Shown one piece after another: positions 11,842 to 22,767 of a DNA stretch of 64,000 bases. A program made the position numbers and the translations under genes. This stretch comes from Odontesthes bonariensis (lineage: Eukaryota; Chordata; Actinopteri; Atheriniformes; Atherinopsidae): contig NC_134516.1 in assembly GCF_027942865.1 (NCBI RefSeq), positions 24,759,322 through 24,823,321 on the forward strand. The letters run 5' to 3'. Numbering within the stretch: the first letter of the stretch is position 1; each line of letters starts with the position of its first letter. Under the pieces are notes generated by a model. The model did not search any database and was not told the origin of the DNA. It saw only the letters and a program-made list of their open reading frames with translations.

Positions 11842-12392
11842 TTTAAGACCCAAAGAGACAATTTACAGCATCGAGCAGTTGGTTGTACTCACGTTATGTC
11901 ATCATCACTGAAGGGCATCATCTTCATTCAACACTGAGAGATGCAATGGCTGTCTGCAAGCTGTATATCAACAGTGTTGAAGTTAGTTAAAGGCTTTCAC
12001 AAACTACTGAAACAGGTGATACTCTGCACCGGTCTGGTAAGGATCCGACTGCCACGGGTTCCGTATTCTGTACATTAAGGGGGGTTCTGTGTGATGTCAC
12101 AGGGGGCTCAGCGAATAAATTAGAACATTCTGGGGTTCTAATTCTGCACTAAGAGAAAGGGTCATGGAGTAAAGAGGTTTTTAAATCAAAGCAAACATTT
12201 CTGTCCAGGCTTCTCATGTGGGAAGCTGAAAATCTGCTATACTTGTACACACTCGTTCAGGTTCATAGTTCACACCAGTGAGCAGCTAACAACTACGTGA
12301 AAACAGCGTTATATAGTGGCCATCCCCCTCTATATTCTCACCATTATCTGTTGGACAACCCATAATAAAAGTGGTGGTTCTTTTGATTCCAG
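11842..12392. other. Non-coding DNA
   Basis: No gene, tRNA or transposon end was recognised. A stretch near 11890-11935 on the minus strand has ATG codons followed by a GTGAGT donor, but no hydrophobic leader. Confidence 0.4.
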
Positions 12393-12519
12393 GGATTCAT
12401 TTGATGTTGATCCAAAACCTTCTAAGTACATCATTCGGGCAGAGACCTTGAAACTGTTGATGAACTTGCTTCGAGACAACAGCTGAAACATCCAGTTTGA
12501 AACGTTCTACGTCTTCAAG
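12393..12519 (+). pseudogene. Orphan MO25/CAB39-like exon
   Basis: Between an acceptor (TTTTGATTCCAG) and a possible donor (AAG/GTTTGC) one frame reads SKYIIRAETLKLLMNLLRD, then a stop, then NIQFETFYVFK. MO25 (CAB39, scaffold of the LKB1 kinase complex) has [27 protein letters not shown] at this place, recalled from the family rather than searched. The internal stop replaces the serine/arginine position between the two conserved blocks. No neighbouring CAB39 exons were seen within several kb, so this is an isolated exon relic. Retained splice signals argue for a genomic-fragment origin rather than a processed copy. Confidence 0.75.
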
Positions 12520-12896
12520 GTTTGCATCTAAATGTTTGATGTTCAACCACGTTGTCAACATTCAATACGGACGACTGGAATGTTTATTTAAAAAGGGAAA
12601 CTGGGCCGCGAGAGGCCACCCAGCCTTGTGCAACAAAGTTGTTAAATACTGATCTCTTAAATCAGTACCGGTCCGCGAGACATTCCAAACCGGGAAAATA
12701 AAAAAAAGTTTTAAAATTAAATTTTTTTTTTTCTTTAAATTTAAAAAAAGATATGGAAATCGGGAATTCTTTCATTTCACTCGCTCCTACACTCGATTCT
12801 ATACTTGGAAATTGCATAGATTGCATTATAGGAGGCCGATTGTGCACGTTTATTTTTTTCAATGATGACTGTCTGTCATCATATCCTAATTATCCT

Positions 12897-12931
12897 AATT
12901 TGTAAATGCGTCTGCTAAATGTAATATAAAA
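12897..12931 (+). mobile_element. Possible SINE/LINE 3' tail fragment
   Basis: Contains GCGTCTGCTAAATG, the conserved tail shared by many fish tRNA-derived SINEs and their LINE partners. Nothing of the SINE head is attached. Confidence 0.4.
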
Positions 12932-13093
12932 GAAGTGAATGCATGTAGAAATACCCCCACCCTCAGTGTCTGTTGAACGTAAAGTACAAAAAAAGTAGCT
13001 CATTTCGACTGTTTGCTTCTCTTCTTTGTACAGATCAGGTGGAGTCTGGCTGACTGTCACTGAGAGAGGAACCTGTGGCTTTTAAGATTAAGA

Positions 13094-13131
13094 TTAAGAG
13101 TCTCATGCTCTACCGACTGAGCTAGCCGGGC
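13094..13131 (-). pseudogene. tRNA-Lys 5' half
   Basis: The minus strand from 13131 reads GCCCGGCTAGCTCAGTCGGT and continues to GAGACTCTTAATC, the acceptor, D arm and anticodon arm (CTT) of tRNA-Lys. After the anticodon stem it degenerates into a short TTAATC duplication, and the variable and T arms are absent. It is a broken tRNA copy or the head of a tRNA-derived SINE. Confidence 0.8.
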
Positions 13132-13239
13132 TAATCACATGTTATAAAACATGCCTTCCAATAAAAAAGATGAGATAAAACAAGCCTAAGTCAACTTTCA
13201 GAGATTTAGAATGACATCAGAACACATTCCTCCTTTTCA

Positions 13240-13690
13240 ACCTCTACCTACTCCACTCGACTGGATCCCACTCAGCTGTTAGGGTTTTCCATGAGGTAAT
13301 ACCTCCTGGCACCAGGTGGTACATTTTTAGCACCTACTCGGTCGGGGTCAAGTTGACTTGAGCCGAAAATGTGACATCTACAGACTGCAGGCCACTGATT
13401 GGCCAGGGAGTGATGTCACTGGATGAGTCATGAAAGCCACTCCTTAACAATAACCGGCAACAGCAACAGTTGGATTTGATGTATTCTGTGATCGTCAACG
13501 AGGTGGATTGCTAGACGCAAAGACATAGACCAAGCAGCAGGTAAACCTTTGCCTCCATGTCCTAAATTGTTGTGTTATGTTTGTGTCACATAAGACTGAC
13601 ATCACAGGACTTTTGGACCTCCTTGCTATAACGACCCCACCCACATTGAGGTGGTTGTGAGTAAGTACTGGTGGAAAAGAGCTTAATGTT
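13240..13690. mobile_element. Degenerate MITE-like element
   Basis: The ends resemble each other in inverse (TTTTCCA...GGTA near 13290, and a GTACTGGTGGAAAAG block at 13665-13680). The interior has the CCTACTCGG/CTCGACT wording seen in fish non-autonomous DNA transposons. No clean target duplication was found, so family and ends are uncertain. Confidence 0.35.
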
Positions 13691-13721
13691 GCAGGAGAAC
13701 TGCCTCATCGCACATCAGAAT

Positions 13722-13773
13722 TAATAATAATAATAATACATTTTATTTATAGGCACCTTTCATAGGCACTCAA
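13722..13773 (-). mobile_element. L2-type LINE 3' end
   Basis: An (AAT)n tract is followed by CATTTTATTTATAGGCACC and a CTTTCATAGGCACTCAAG motif, the usual 3' UTR wording of fish L2-like LINEs. Harbinger sequence begins abruptly after it, so the Harbinger element probably inserted here. Confidence 0.55.
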
Positions 13774-15345
13774 GGGGGGTATTCCTAGAAAGTAGCTAAA
13801 GAAAGCCAGGCTGTAGCCGGAAAGCGTCGCTTTAACTGACACCATCTTCCAATTAAGCCTCAAGTCGTTCCATGAAGCCAGCTCAGCTGCATCTCAGTGA
13901 GGCTAATCCAAGCGAGGCTTACATAGCCTGGCTAAGTGCGAGTGTACGAGGAACGTAAGAAGCCCTGACGAGTGGATGGTGGAAAAACAGAGATGGCAGA
14001 AAAGGAGAGCAAGACAAGAGCTTTTATTTTTTCGGCAGCTGAACAAATAATGCTCATGGAGCTGCATGAGGATTTTAAAAGTTCATCACCAGAAATGGTA
14101 ATTCAGCTTTGATCAATAAAGCGAAGAAACGGCATGGCAAACAACTGCAGACAGACTAAATAAGTTATGAAAGTTTCATACCATTGTCAATTGTTAGACA
14201 TTTATTTTACTGTCCTCATGTATTTATGCTCTCCTCTTTGTGTTATAATGTGTTTACATAAAGCATGCTGAATTGTCTCTGTATGAGATGTACAGCACAC
14301 ATATACTGGCCCTGCTCACTTTATTAATAACCCAATAATCGACATGCATCATCATACTTTGTGACCATATTATCCTGTGTGTGTGACCCAGATATTAATT
14401 TTTCACTTTTACATCTCAACAGGAGCAATCTTAGCAGCCAAAAGCGTACCTGGCAGCAAGTGAAGGTAAAGTACAGGAAAATATTTCAGAGTGGTAAGTA
14501 GCCTTTGAAGAAATGTGTTTGTCCAATAAAGAGAGCACCAAACTAGATACAAGAAACTGAAAATAAAAAAGATCAAGCTAGAGATTATGAAACTGGAGAG
14601 GGACGTGTATAAATTCAGATAAAGGAGAATTTCATGTTGTGAACTGTATTTAATTGTGGTTTCTCTCCACAGCTTGAGAAACATGTAATAATAATTAAAC
14701 AATTCAACACAACTTGAACTCAAACTTGTCATTATTGTACGGTTCATGCAACGTGTTAGAAATGTGTTTTTTACATTTATATTCACAGTGGGGTGCCATG
14801 ACCTAAACGTGTGGAAAGTTATAAATCATCTCTGTCCATTTAGCCTTCTTACACTTGCTCTGACTTAAACTGCTACTGTGTCAATGCTAAATTATGAAAA
14901 TAAGTTCTAACTCATAGGTCCCAACAATAAGGATCAAAGGAAATATGTGTCCCTGTACAGGTCCCTCACTGTGTCAGGAGAAACTGAGTCCTTTCAGGCA
15001 CTAGAACCTGCAGGGACTCAACGAAGAAAAGACTTCAGCCTGAAAAGTTGTCCACAAGACAAAATGTACAAAATATGAAGTATACTATTAATTTAAGATG
15101 GCTCTGTCAGAAGTCAGCCATGGTGCCTGAGAACTTTAAGCAATGAACCTGTATTTAATTTCGCCAAAGGTAATTTCTATCTGTGCCCTTGTTTTAGCAC
15201 GTGCATGTGCATGTGCATGCTTCTTTCTGAACACAACACCCAGTGTGGACACATCATGGCTGGGACAGCAGCAGCAGCCACAGACACGTCCAAACTTTCT
15301 GTATTCAGCAGATGTGGAATATAGCTGATGGAATATAGCTGATGG
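13774..15345 (+). mobile_element. Harbinger element, broken, arm A
   Basis: Begins with GGGGGGTATTCCTAGAAAGT, a Harbinger-type terminal sequence. A MADF/Myb-like gene follows on the plus strand (ATG at 13993, MAEKESKTRAFIFSAAEQIM), the DNA-binding partner protein of Harbinger transposases. It is frameshifted after ~40 codons: GNSALINKAKKRHGK continues in another frame at ~14095. A coiled-coil tail (KESTKLDTR, KLERDV-type) lies near 14525-14625. A minus-strand relic of the transposase end (KTRAxIE-type block and an Ala-His codon run) lies at ~15140-15225. The second terminal repeat was not found. Both genes are dead. Confidence 0.75.
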
Positions 15346-15708
15346 ATCACTTTTTAAAGAAAGTCCACCAAAACTTTGGACACTTTCTGAGTCTCCACAA
15401 AAGAAGAAGATATGTTGTTGAAAAGTCAGTTTGTCATTTTATCGAGGTCTCTCTGCTCTTTGTGTAACTTAGATATTCTACATCTGAAATGATTCTTTAT
15501 AAAGTATTTCATTCAAATAAAACGATAACCTCTGATCTGAAGACAGCTGATTTAGTGCCGGTCCCATGATCACATCATTTACAGGATTAAAAACATGTTA
15601 GATTTGTACAAAAGAGCCTCAGATTACCAACACTGATTATTTTAGATCTAAAGGAATGAATGATCACTTTTCTTTGTGCGACACGTTTCCATCAAAGTGT
15701 GAGACGAT

Positions 15709-15769
15709 ATGAATGAATGAATGAATGAATTAATGAATGAATGAATGAATGAATGAATGAATGAATGAG
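15709..15769. repeat. (ATGA)n microsatellite
   Basis: About 15 tetranucleotide units with one interruption (TTAA). The mirror copy in arm B is the (CATT)n tract at 62085-62138. Confidence 0.95.
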
Positions 15770-16171
15770 TTCAGAGATGGTTCAAACAGCTCTTCAACAT
15801 GTTGAACTCATCAGTTACAGAGGAGACGGAGAGTTCATTTAAGGGCTGTAAATCATCTTTAATGGTGCCACATGTGTCCAGTTTGTCTTTGTTACCATAA
15901 CTGGACAAACACTGATGATCAGGACTGAATAAATGTTACTGATCCATGTTCAGTTCAGCTCTAATGTAACTCATATCTGCTGGAACTGGGACGGAAGGGG
16001 ACTTTTTTGCCCTCTTGTGGTGTAAAGATAAACTGCATGATGTCAGTTTCATGATGCAGAAACTCCGTGAAGAAAATAAATGTGGAAATATAAAGACTTT
16101 TCTCATCTTCTTGTTGAAGCTCCAACCTCCATCATATCATAAAGATCTCATCCATCCTTTCCCTGTTCCTG

Positions 16172-17282
16172 TATGGCGTGATCTTTGTGCCACCAGGTTG
16201 AGCGCGCAGTGACACTGATTTGAGGGCACAGATCTATCTGAAGGAACAATAATTTTAAGCGTGTGCGTATGAATCTCACACACGCTCGCTCATAGGTGCT
16301 CGGACACGCGCTCAACTCTGACAAACTGCTCGCTCAAACGGCTCACTCTGCTCGCGCTCGGCTCTATCTCTCTGCTCGCTCGCGGCTCTGTCTCTGCGCT
16401 CGCAACTCTGTTAGTTGTATGTAAATGAATGTAAATCACAGACTGGTAGTTCTCACAGACTGGTATTTGTGTGATGGATACTAAAAAAATAAGGAGGAAG
16501 AATTGTAGTAATCATGTTAAAACTGGTGTAGTTGGGTGCTAGCTAGTTAGCCTACTGATTACTGTTGTAGGGTGTCACAAATATTTTAGAGAAAGAAACC
16601 TAACATCAACTTTTTTTATTTGTTTCTCTTTATATTCTTTCATGTATTTTTAATGTTTCTTCCACTCCCTGCTGCAATGCTTTTATTTTATGTAAAGAAT
16701 TGTTTTGTACATGAAATGTGCTACAAATAAATTTGATTTGATCAAAATCTAAAACGGTAGAAAAATAAAACTACACCAGCTTAGGAAATTATTATTAAAT
16801 GTTTGAAGTATTGAAGTGGTTGTTTTTACCTAGTAAGTTATGAACTATAGCAGCTGACCCACAGTGGGTTTTTTAAACTTTAAACTGATCAATTGTGTTA
16901 TTGGTTTAATCTGTAATGGTTACTGGTTTGACAAAAAAATATAACATCTAGTTTAATTCCTTTAGGGTGATGGTAGAAGTTCAATTGAGTCTGCAGACTC
17001 TGCACTGATTGGCTGGTGGTGTGGCTCATTTACATACAACTAAAAGAGTTGCGAGCGCAGAGACAGAGCCGCGAGCGAGCAGAGAGATAGAGCCGAGCGC
17101 GAGCAGAGTGAGCCTTTCTAGCGAGCAGTTTGTCAGAGTTGAGCGCGTGTCCGAGCACCTATGAGCGAGCGTGTGTGAGATTCATACGCACACGCTTAAA
17201 ATTATTGTTCCTTCAGATAGATCTGTGCCCTCAAATCAGTGTCACTGCGCGCTCAACCTGGTGGCACAAAGATCACGCCATA
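16172..17282. mobile_element. DNA element with ~255-bp terminal inverted repeats, arm A only
   Basis: The ends read TATGGCGTGATCTTTGTGCC and the reverse complement. Inverted arms run ~16172-16430 and ~17024-17282 with few mismatches. The arms are rich in GAGCG/CGCTC repeats, so a single strand could fold into a very long hairpin. The AT-rich centre (~16437-17023) has no transposase. The only candidate target duplication is the TA inside TGTATGG/CCATACA. In arm B the flanks GTTCCT and AAGGACAGC are instead separated by ~300 bp of different sequence. The element therefore either replaced DNA or landed beside a deletion. Its superfamily is not identified. Confidence 0.85.
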
Positions 17283-17619
17283 CAAGGACAGCTTATTTGG
17301 ATTCAAATGTTTATCTGATGGAGAGAGGTGGGATTTGATCTGGAACGACGCTTTATTTTGGAGGTATTTATTCAGCAAGTGCGAATCTGTCAATATGTGT
17401 CAAACTTTACCGAACCCTGTTGCTGTTGTTCTACCGCTGCCTCCATCTTTTAGTGTCAGCGTTAAAGCAATACAATGTAACTTCTCAAAAAGCCCATTAT
17501 GGAGCTCCCCCTACAGGCTTGGAGGTAATGTACGGTTACACTGTCGTAAATACAACACCCTTTCACTTTCACTTTTCACGTTTGTTGACGAACCGGCGAG
17601 GAGTCAGAAGGTGCAAGCT

Positions 17620-17634
17620 ATGTCGACCGAGAAG
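17620..17634 (+). other. Candidate short first coding exon (MSTEK)
   Basis: ATGTCGACCGAGAAG is followed directly by a strong donor GTAAGAG, in a CpG-containing stretch. The same ATG and donor are kept in arm B at 61002-60988. No downstream exon was recognised, so this could be chance or the exon 1 of a gene lost or lying elsewhere. Confidence 0.25.
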
Positions 17635-18336
17635 GTAAGAGTAATCAAATGTACTCGGGAGCGTGAGAGGGGTCTATTTGTTTTTGCGGTAGGTGTGCCA
17701 GAAAGCAAGTCGAAGTACTTCCGCTCAGCTCCCGGGCCGCTCCAGCAAAGTTACATAGCGCAGTTATTCCAACTCAGACCCCCGAAGGGCATAGGAGACA
17801 GGCCAATCGTAATATTAAAACTCATTCTAGCCGAACAATTTTTTTCAAGCTGCTATTTTAAGGTAGAAATGTTACATAGTATTGCTTTAATGTGTGGCTT
17901 TGATGTTTTAACTAACATGTTAAACACCAGAGTCACACAGAGAAAACAGACCAACAGCTGCGGTGTCCAGGGAGCCTAAATGAGGAATGAGGGCTTTTCT
18001 CTGAGAGCGAAGGTGTCAGTACAGCAGAGGAAACATCCCAAATGTAGCGGACACTTGAGTTTCAATATGTTGTCTTTTTAGGCGTGTTGAATCAGTTTTT
18101 TGGGGTTCACTCCTCAGCTGCTGGACTCCTATCTGCTCCTCCAAACGGCTGATAACTTTCTACTGTATACACTTAAAAACATGGAGCCTCTTGTGTTTGT
18201 TGTTGTGGACAACTTTCCTGTTAGCTGAAACATTTCAGAGTTCTCCTCAGACTGTATTCAGTGGGCATAAAGGTGTCTTTAACAGAGGGAACGAGGATTT
18301 ATCTCTGTGCTTCACCCCGGCAGAAGCAGCCAGCGA

Positions 18337-18397
18337 GGGGGCGGGGCTTGTTCCAAACGCTCAGCTGCTCTCCCATTGGTTATTACTTATGACGTCA
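18337..18397. promoter_or_regulatory. Promoter-like cluster (GC box, CCAAT, CRE)
   Basis: GGGGGCGGGGC (18338-18348), an inverted CCAAT box (CCATTGGTT) near 18373 and a full CRE TGACGTCA (18390-18397) lie within 60 bp. The mirror copy in arm B (~60714-60775) keeps all three. No transcription start or gene can be tied to it. Confidence 0.35.
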
Positions 18398-19859
18398 GAG
18401 ACGGACAAAGTTCCTACTGGCTCCTGAAGCCGGTGTAGCGGAAGTGGTTCTGGAGGCAGCAGCGACACTTGTAATGTTCACAGCTTCTGTTTGACACCTC
18501 AGAGTTTATAAAACTCATACAACACTATCAGAACACATGGTCACCATGGGAACCTTTATAAGTTCAGGCTTTCTAAAGTAACGGGACACACACACACATC
18601 AGTCCAATCCAGATGTTTTTCTCATCTTTTCATAGTTTCCTGTTTTGCCTTCATAACTCAGATGGAATCAGTCAGTGAAAAACACAGCAGGCTGTGAGAG
18701 AAAGTAAAGGTGTTCACCAGACCAACCAAGCCTGAACCTGAGGGATGTATCACTGAAATTACTGAGCACATCATCAGACAGGAGAAGAAGAAGCCCATTT
18801 TCACTGATATCAGCATCAGATAGCAGATCTGGAGGTGCTTTTCTTTCTACAGCTGGCCTTCACTCCTCTGTGTCTTCTCTCCAACCATCTTTGTCCCAAC
18901 CATTGCATCTGTGGTGTTCAGCACATCTGCAGCATCAGGCCCGCTGGCTCCGTTCTGCTCGTCTTCTGCAGACGGTGCTTTTTCATGGCAGGAAACCATC
19001 CAGTGAGTCAGGATTCTGCAGGAACCACTGGAAGACTTTCACTTCCTCCTTTAGTTGAACGCTTCTGTGTTCATCAAACTGACACCATGCAGTTCCTCTA
19101 TTCGCCACCAGAGACATCTCCATCAATGCAGAGTCCCGCTCAGTATTACTGACAGTACTTCACAGCCACTGAGAGGACACATTTAAATCAGTAACATACA
19201 AAGAAATGATTTCTATATTTGAGCCAGGCTTCCACCTCCATATAAGACACACACTGTGTCCTCATACAACAAGCAGCTCTCCTGTCTGAGCTTCACATCT
19301 TTACAGTTAGCATCAGCACACACAGCATGTTGATGAAGATTCTCACTCATCCAGGTCATAGTAATCCTAAGAGCTCACATCCTCTGGCCTAAAAGGCCTC
19401 TAGCAAAGAGCCAGATAAGACCAGAGCCACCCACTCTCCAGATAAAGTGCCTTATGAGCTGCTGAAGTTCTTCAGGTAAATAAGTTTATATTAGTTTCTC
19501 TTTTGGTCAGAGGCTCTGGTGCTCTGGAGTTACACCAAGTGTTTCTGAATGTTAGCTGCAACACCTTTAAAACCTGTTTTATCTCCATGCAAACAACAGA
19601 TAATCCTAACTGTCCTGTAGTTCGTAATGTGTCAGATCTCCATTTATTCCATCTCTTTCGCTGCAGTTTTAAAACTTCATTACATTTGTTTTGGTGTTGA
19701 ACCACCAAACCAGCTCAGAAGACACAGAATTTAATGGCTATCAGGTTGAGTGGAGGATGTAAATGAACAAGTGGTTCACTTCAAGGCAAGTAAGAACATT
19801 CATCTTCAAAATCAACAGATATCAGCTTGCTGCACTTTTGCATGAAAGGATAACAAATC

Positions 19860-20733
19860 CAAGCCTGCAATTGTTATTAAGTTTTAAACAAGAGGCACAA
19901 GCCTGAAGCGTTGGAACAGACAATTATAGCAGATAATAAAACACTTGTGATCTGTGGTGATTTCAACATGGACCTCTTAAAGGTACATACTCCTAAACAA
20001 ACTTGTGATTTCTTGGCTGCGTTATACGGTAGAGGCTTGTATCCACTGATCACAAAGCCGAGCAGAGGAGCCACAGATAGTGCAACATTAACTGACAACA
20101 TTTTTACACATTCCTTGGACACTGGTATAAATAGTGGTTTGGTAATAAGTGATGTAATTGATCATTTAGCTGTATTTGCAACATTTAATGATCAACTACA
20201 GAGGAAGAAAACAGAAAAGCGTAGATATGAAAGGGTAAGGACTGTTAAAGCAATTAATGCTTCAGAAATGAGCTTTAAAACAAGAGTGGAATGAGTTTCA
20301 TACAGATGAAGTAAACACTGCAGACAATTCATTCTTCAGCTGTTATTTATCTCTCTGTGATAAACACTGTCCAACAGTTTTATGTTCACATAAGCATAGT
20401 TATGCTGAGAAACCTCGGATAACAAAGGCATTAAAAAATGCATGTAAGAAGAAAAATAAACTTTATGGAGACTTCATCAAAACTAGAACAGAGGTTGCTG
20501 AAAAACGCTAAGATGTACAAAAACAGGCTGACCAACATGTTGAGGCAAGCAAAGAAGCAACATTATGATAAAATGTTACAAATAAATCAAAATAATATGA
20601 AGCGCACATGGAACATCCTAAATAATGTAATGGTGAATAAGCCTTGATCACCAGATCAACCTAAGTGTTTCATAAAGGACAATAAGGTGTTTGGCAGTCT
20701 GACTGAAGCGGCTGATGAATGGAACTCAGTACA
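19860..20733 (+). mobile_element. LINE endonuclease/pre-RT fragment, arm A
   Basis: The plus strand encodes an apurinic-type endonuclease C-terminal half: TLVICGDFNMDLL, then a DNIFTH block and GLVISDVIDHLAVF. The frame then breaks and continues as a pre-RT region (ITKALKNACKKKNKLYGDF at ~20425; NRLTNMLRQAKKQHYDKML at 20520-20580). The sequence stops at an FGSLTEAADEWN block, before the reverse transcriptase. Clade is L2/CR1/Jockey-like; I cannot place it more closely. Truncated at both ends. Confidence 0.8.
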
Positions 20734-20872
20734 GCGGCTCGTGAATCCTCTGGTGCACGTTGAGCATCGTCATGCTCTTGAATTCCTTCCCGCAGTCGTC
20801 ACATTTCATGAGGTCCCTCATTTCCACGAGGTTCTCCTGGTGCTCCTTCAGGGCGGACGCGTACTGGACGCG
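20726..20872 (-). pseudogene. C2H2 zinc-finger fragment, arm A
   Basis: The minus strand reads YASALKEHQENLVEMRDLM, then one complete finger CDDCGKEFKSMTMLNVHQRIH and EPLY stop. The arm B copy (57795-58393) carries at least three more fingers. Here the gene is cut at ~20873, where Tc1 sequence begins. Confidence 0.8.
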
Positions 20873-21060
20873 TAAAGTGATGTCCTGAAGAAAGAGGAAA
20901 AAATCCAGCAAAGACCTGACACAGGAGCTGAGAGATGCATCTGGACCTTCAGCTGATCCATCGGCTGTTGGCTCGAGCCTCATCAGAGATGGGCTCCATG
21001 GAAGGGTGGCTGTCAGGAAGCCGTTCTTAAGGAAGGGAAACAGTAAGCGTTGTTTCTAAG
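20873..21060 (+). mobile_element. Tc1-like transposase N-terminal remnant, arm A
   Basis: One frame reads RKKSSKDLTQELRDASG, then SLIRDGLHGRVAVRKPFLRK. This is the second helix-turn-helix of the paired-like DNA-binding domain of Tc1 transposases. The catalytic DDE part is absent. Arm B keeps ~80 bp more of the N-terminal side. Confidence 0.85.
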
Positions 21061-22060
21061 TGCTTGTTAAAATGACTTTTTAAGATAGTAATTAAGTGTT
21101 TTTTAGGCGATGTGAAAACCGTTTGCTGTGACTTTCAAATCTGCTTCAGAAACTGGACGTGTTTCTTCAGATAAACTCCTGACCAGCTGTGAAAAAGCAG
21201 TGAAAATGTCTGGCCTGTATAAACTTTGTGATGTCATACAAGATCAGAGATGACATCGCTTGTGATGTCACCACAGTGATGACATCACAGCTTTGTGAAG
21301 GCTTCTGTTCTGTCTCTTCTGGTCTGTGGTTCCAACCACAGATTCTGGATGGAAGTGAAGTCCGGATTCCAGAATGTTGATTTGTGTTCTCTGTTAATCT
21401 CTGGACGACTTCAGCTGATTACTTCCTGTCACTGTCACGTTGGAAGGTCCACTTCTGCCAGCTTTTCAGCAGCCAGTATCATGTTTTCCACCAGCAGTGT
21501 TTTCCAAGACAGAATAATGTCAGTTTGTTTAAAATGTTGCCAAAATAAACTATTACAATTACAACAAATGTCATCTCAGGGCACTTCAGTAATAAAGTCC
21601 AATTCAGGCCAATTGGAGTTCAATTCATTGTAATTATAATCCAATTCATTCAATTCAGAATGAATCCAATTCATTCATACAGAGCAATTCAAAAACTATT
21701 TCCTCGCTAAGGAAACCAACAGATGGCACCGAACTTGCACTATTTCTAATTAGATAGAACTTTTTAACAGTTCTAAGATCATATCTTTCTGGCTTTATTT
21801 GCATTTTACAAAGAGTCCCGAGTAATTATGAAAGTTGGGTTTTAATTTGAAGAAAAAGCCTGAAAATAAAGTGATTTTTAGGAGTATGCAGGGATTCATT
21901 TCCATCTAATGAACAGCTCAGTTATATTAAACAGTGGGCCGTGTGAGCAGCAATCAGGGGAGTAAGGAGTTCACAGATCATAGACAGAGGCAACCGTCCA
22001 ACTATTCAAAGCTTTTAAAATGAGTAATAAAATCTGACAGGTAACCAGGGAAGGAAGGAC
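21061..22060. repeat. Dispersed ~1 kb repeat, copy 1
   Basis: Three copies are in the window: here, 38905-39880 (inverted) and 56630-57560 (inverted). A 112-codon open frame (21295-21633) differs from its two counterparts at only one or two residues, but it has no recognisable domain and probably reflects DNA-level similarity. A palindromic CRE-like cluster lies at ~21228-21296. Confidence 0.8.
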
Positions 22061-22086
22061 AAGAGGCAGGGAGGTGGTCAACCACT

Positions 22087-22370
22087 TTGTGGCCTGGTGT
22101 GGGAATAATCACCTCAGCTGCTGATTTTAGGAGGAGCACCAATAAGCCAAACAGCGTCTCCATCCCAGGAGAAGAGGTGGCTGAGGAACACCTGGGAGTT
22201 TACCTGTTGCATATCTCTTATAAGTCTGTGGTGCAGAGTGCCATCTTTCTTCAGCACCATCTGCTGTGGCAGCAGCATCAGAGCCAGCGACTCAAAGAAA
22301 CTGAGCAAACTGCTAAAGAAGGCTGGCTCTGACCTGGGGACTGCTTTGGAGCTGTGTTTGATGAGCACTC
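22087..22370 (+). mobile_element. LINE reverse-transcriptase C-terminal relic, arm A
   Basis: Frames read DFRRSTNKPNSVSIPGEEV, LGVYLLHISYKSVVQSA and SSIRASDSKKLSKLLKKAG. This is the C-terminal region of a non-LTR reverse transcriptase of a type widespread in fish. At least one internal frameshift separates the blocks near 22240. A T-run begins at 22378. Confidence 0.75.
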
Positions 22371-22767
22371 ACTTCTTTTTTTTTTTTTTTTTTTCCTTGT
22401 CCTGTCCAGCATTATGGCAGCAGAATTGTAATTTGAATACCGTTTATGCCAAACACATTTGCTATACCAAGGGAAGCTTTATGAATGTAACGCTCCCCTT
22501 GATGCCCATCAGCTCCTTATTTTTATTGATTTATTTTTGTTACAATACTTAACATGATGTGATAGTGTGATAGTGCCGAACTGGACCGGGGGACAGAGAG
22601 AGAGGGAGAGTGAAGAAGGGAAGAAAAGGAACAGAAATATGAAGAGACAAACATAGACAACAATGAAAAATCAGACAACCAGCTGCTTCACCTGTAAAAA
22701 CAAAACTGAAGACAATCCAAGGCTTTTGTGGGAATCCAGCCTTAGAGGCACCAGGAGCACCTGTAAG
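22371..22767. other. Non-coding arm DNA with a T-run
   Basis: Holds a T tract (22378-22395) and a GA-rich stretch (22585-22630). Mirrored at 55930-56330. No gene seen. Confidence 0.4.

Larger units (their letters stand above)
17283..19859. other. Shared arm DNA, mostly non-coding
   Basis: Matched in arm B at ~59242-61330. No protein family was recognised. About 490 bp (17650-18140) are present only here. Several frames stay open for 60-130 codons, but neither arm shows a domain. Confidence 0.5.

Noticed and set aside
7569-11850. D, J or constant segments of the TCR locus
   Set aside because: No 12-RSS/J motif (FGxG) or Ig constant domain was found in the window.
21295-21633. 112-codon frame MKASVLSLLVCGSNHRFWME as a conserved gene
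   Set aside because: Present in three copies of a dispersed repeat with DNA-level identity and no domain; more likely repeat DNA.
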